DNA from: Terriglobia bacterium
GTDB taxonomy: Bacteria > Acidobacteriota > Terriglobia > Terriglobales > Acidobacteriaceae
Length of the DNA: 42,503 bases
Reading direction: 5' to 3'
Assembly: GCA_020073385.1 (NCBI GenBank)
Contig: JAIQFH010000060.1
Location: forward strand, 1-42,503
The stretch's first letter is position 1; each line of letters begins with the position of its first letter. This document shows, one piece after another, positions 41,786-42,503 of this stretch. A model generated the notes under the pieces. The model was not told the DNA's origin and did not search any database. It saw nothing but the letters and a program-made list of their open reading frames with translations. Position numbers and translations under genes: made by a program.

Positions 41786-42503
41786 ATGGAGCAGCTCAGT
41801 TACGGCGCGTTCAGCGCAGACCTACACCAGCGCCAGGCTGGCGAGCGTGTGCCGTTGCAGGTTTCCATCGAGGTCACGCGCCGCTGCCCGCTTGAGTGCC
41901 TGCACTGCTACAACAACCTGCCCATGGGCGACATGGACGCCAAGCGGCGGGAGTTGACCAAAGAAGAGCACTTCCGCGTACTCGACGAACTCGTCGAGAT
42001 GGGCTGCTTCTGGATTCTCTACACCGGCGGTGAGATTTTTGCCCGCAAAGACTTTCTCGAGATCTACACCTACGCCAAGAAAAAAGGATTCCTGATCACG
42101 CTGTTCACCAATGGCACCATCATCAACGAGCCGATCGCCGACTATTTAAAGGAGTGGCCGCCATTCGCCGTCGAGATCACGCTCTACGGGCGCACACGCG
42201 AGACATATGAGGCGCTCACGGCAATTCCGGGCTCTTACGACCGCTGCTTGCGCGGAATCAAGTTGCTCAAGGAACGAGGGCTTCCGCTCAAGTTGAAGAC
42301 CGTTGCGACCAGCATCAACAAGCATGAAGTGATGGCGATGCGACGTTTTGCGGAAGATGAACTCGGAGTCGAGTTCAAGATGGATGGCCAAATCAATCCC
42401 CGGATTGATTGCTCGCAGAGTCCCTTGGCGGTGCGGCTCACGCCGGAGGAACTTGTTGCGTTGGACATGGCTTCGCCGAAGGGAAAGAGCGAATACCTCA
42501 GAC
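41786..42503 (+). CDS. Radical SAM enzyme, 3' truncated by window edge
   Basis: About 239 residues are visible before the window ends. The cluster motif C-P-L-E-C-L-H-C (C-x3-C-x2-C) lies near residues 35-42 in T-R-R-C-P-L-E-C-L-H-C-Y, followed by Y-T-G-G-E-I-F-A-R-K-D-F, the usual GGE motif that contacts SAM. The opening resembles PqqE/SPASM-type peptide-modifying enzymes (V-S-I-E-V-T-R-R-C), but the C-terminal part that would carry a SPASM domain is outside the window. GAGGGCGG lies directly before the ATG. With the PqqD-like gene upstream, peptide maturation is the most likely role. Confidence 0.87.
   Translation, partial: MEQLSYGAFSADLHQRQAGERVPLQVSIEVTRRCPLECLHCYNNLPMGDMDAKRRELTKEEHFRVLDELVEMGCFWILYTGGEIFARKDFLEIYTYAKKKGFLITLFTNGTIINEPIADYLKEWPPFAVEITLYGRTRETYEALTAIPGSYDRCLRGIKLLKERGLPLKLKTVATSINKHEVMAMRRFAEDELGVEFKMDGQINPRIDCSQSPLAVRLTPEELVALDMASPKGKSEYLR

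Overview
The window looks like a chromosome segment from an acidobacterium (Terriglobia-type, by inference). The marks are an Oar-like TonB-dependent receptor with an N-terminal carboxypeptidase-regulatory-like domain, a membrane-anchored winged-helix regulator of the kind often seen beside such receptors, tandem DUF3857 transglutaminase-like proteins, a sortilin/BNR-repeat secreted protein, a Ser/Thr kinase with a TolB-type propeller, and many exported proteins of unknown role. Base composition is moderately GC-rich throughout, with no obvious foreign island. No tRNA, rRNA, CRISPR array, insertion sequence or phage gene was found.

Layout. 1-4624: the 3' part of a large BNR-repeat exported protein, a 590-base gap with a promoter-like site overlapped by a palindrome, and a secreted protein of unknown function. 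4647-8764: two tandem DUF3857 genes on the minus strand behind a very good sigma-70-type promoter. 8955-11963: purQ, then two overlapping 2-oxoglutarate/Fe(II)-dioxygenase-like genes; the first carries a proline-rich linker with three HPG motifs. 12007-12140: REP-like palindromes. 12170-15529: a minus-strand membrane Ser/Thr kinase and a divergent Pro/Lys-rich protein. 15651-18303: yebC/pmpR, tlyA and nadK in one direction. 18356-22607 (minus): hpt, a GAF-GAF-SpoIIE phosphatase, lysA (ATGA overlap), and a small secreted protein whose 3' end appears frameshifted. 22754-26890: UPF0173 hydrolase, O-methyltransferase, a YVTN/lactonase-like propeller (minus) and an exported cyanophycinase-like peptidase.

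26924-41028 is rich in sugar metabolism: a Tat-exported GH32 fructosidase followed by a DUF4406-like gene, a secreted TPR protein, a membrane winged-helix regulator divergent from a TonB-dependent receptor, a fructokinase-like PfkB kinase preceded by a perfect LacI-type palindrome, a GH36-like alpha-galactosidase lipoprotein, a second PfkB kinase and a DeoR-family repressor. GH32, GH36 and fructokinase together would suit use of sucrose, fructans or raffinose-family oligosaccharides, taken up through the receptor; the substrate is inference.

41389-42503 (edge): a PqqD-like peptide-recognition protein with a probable TTG start and the start of a radical SAM enzyme. This looks like the beginning of a peptide-modification cluster cut by the window edge. 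It and the dioxygenase pair at 9772-11963 are the best candidates for something not well described. A further theme is intergenic hairpins built from short iterated words at four unrelated sites.
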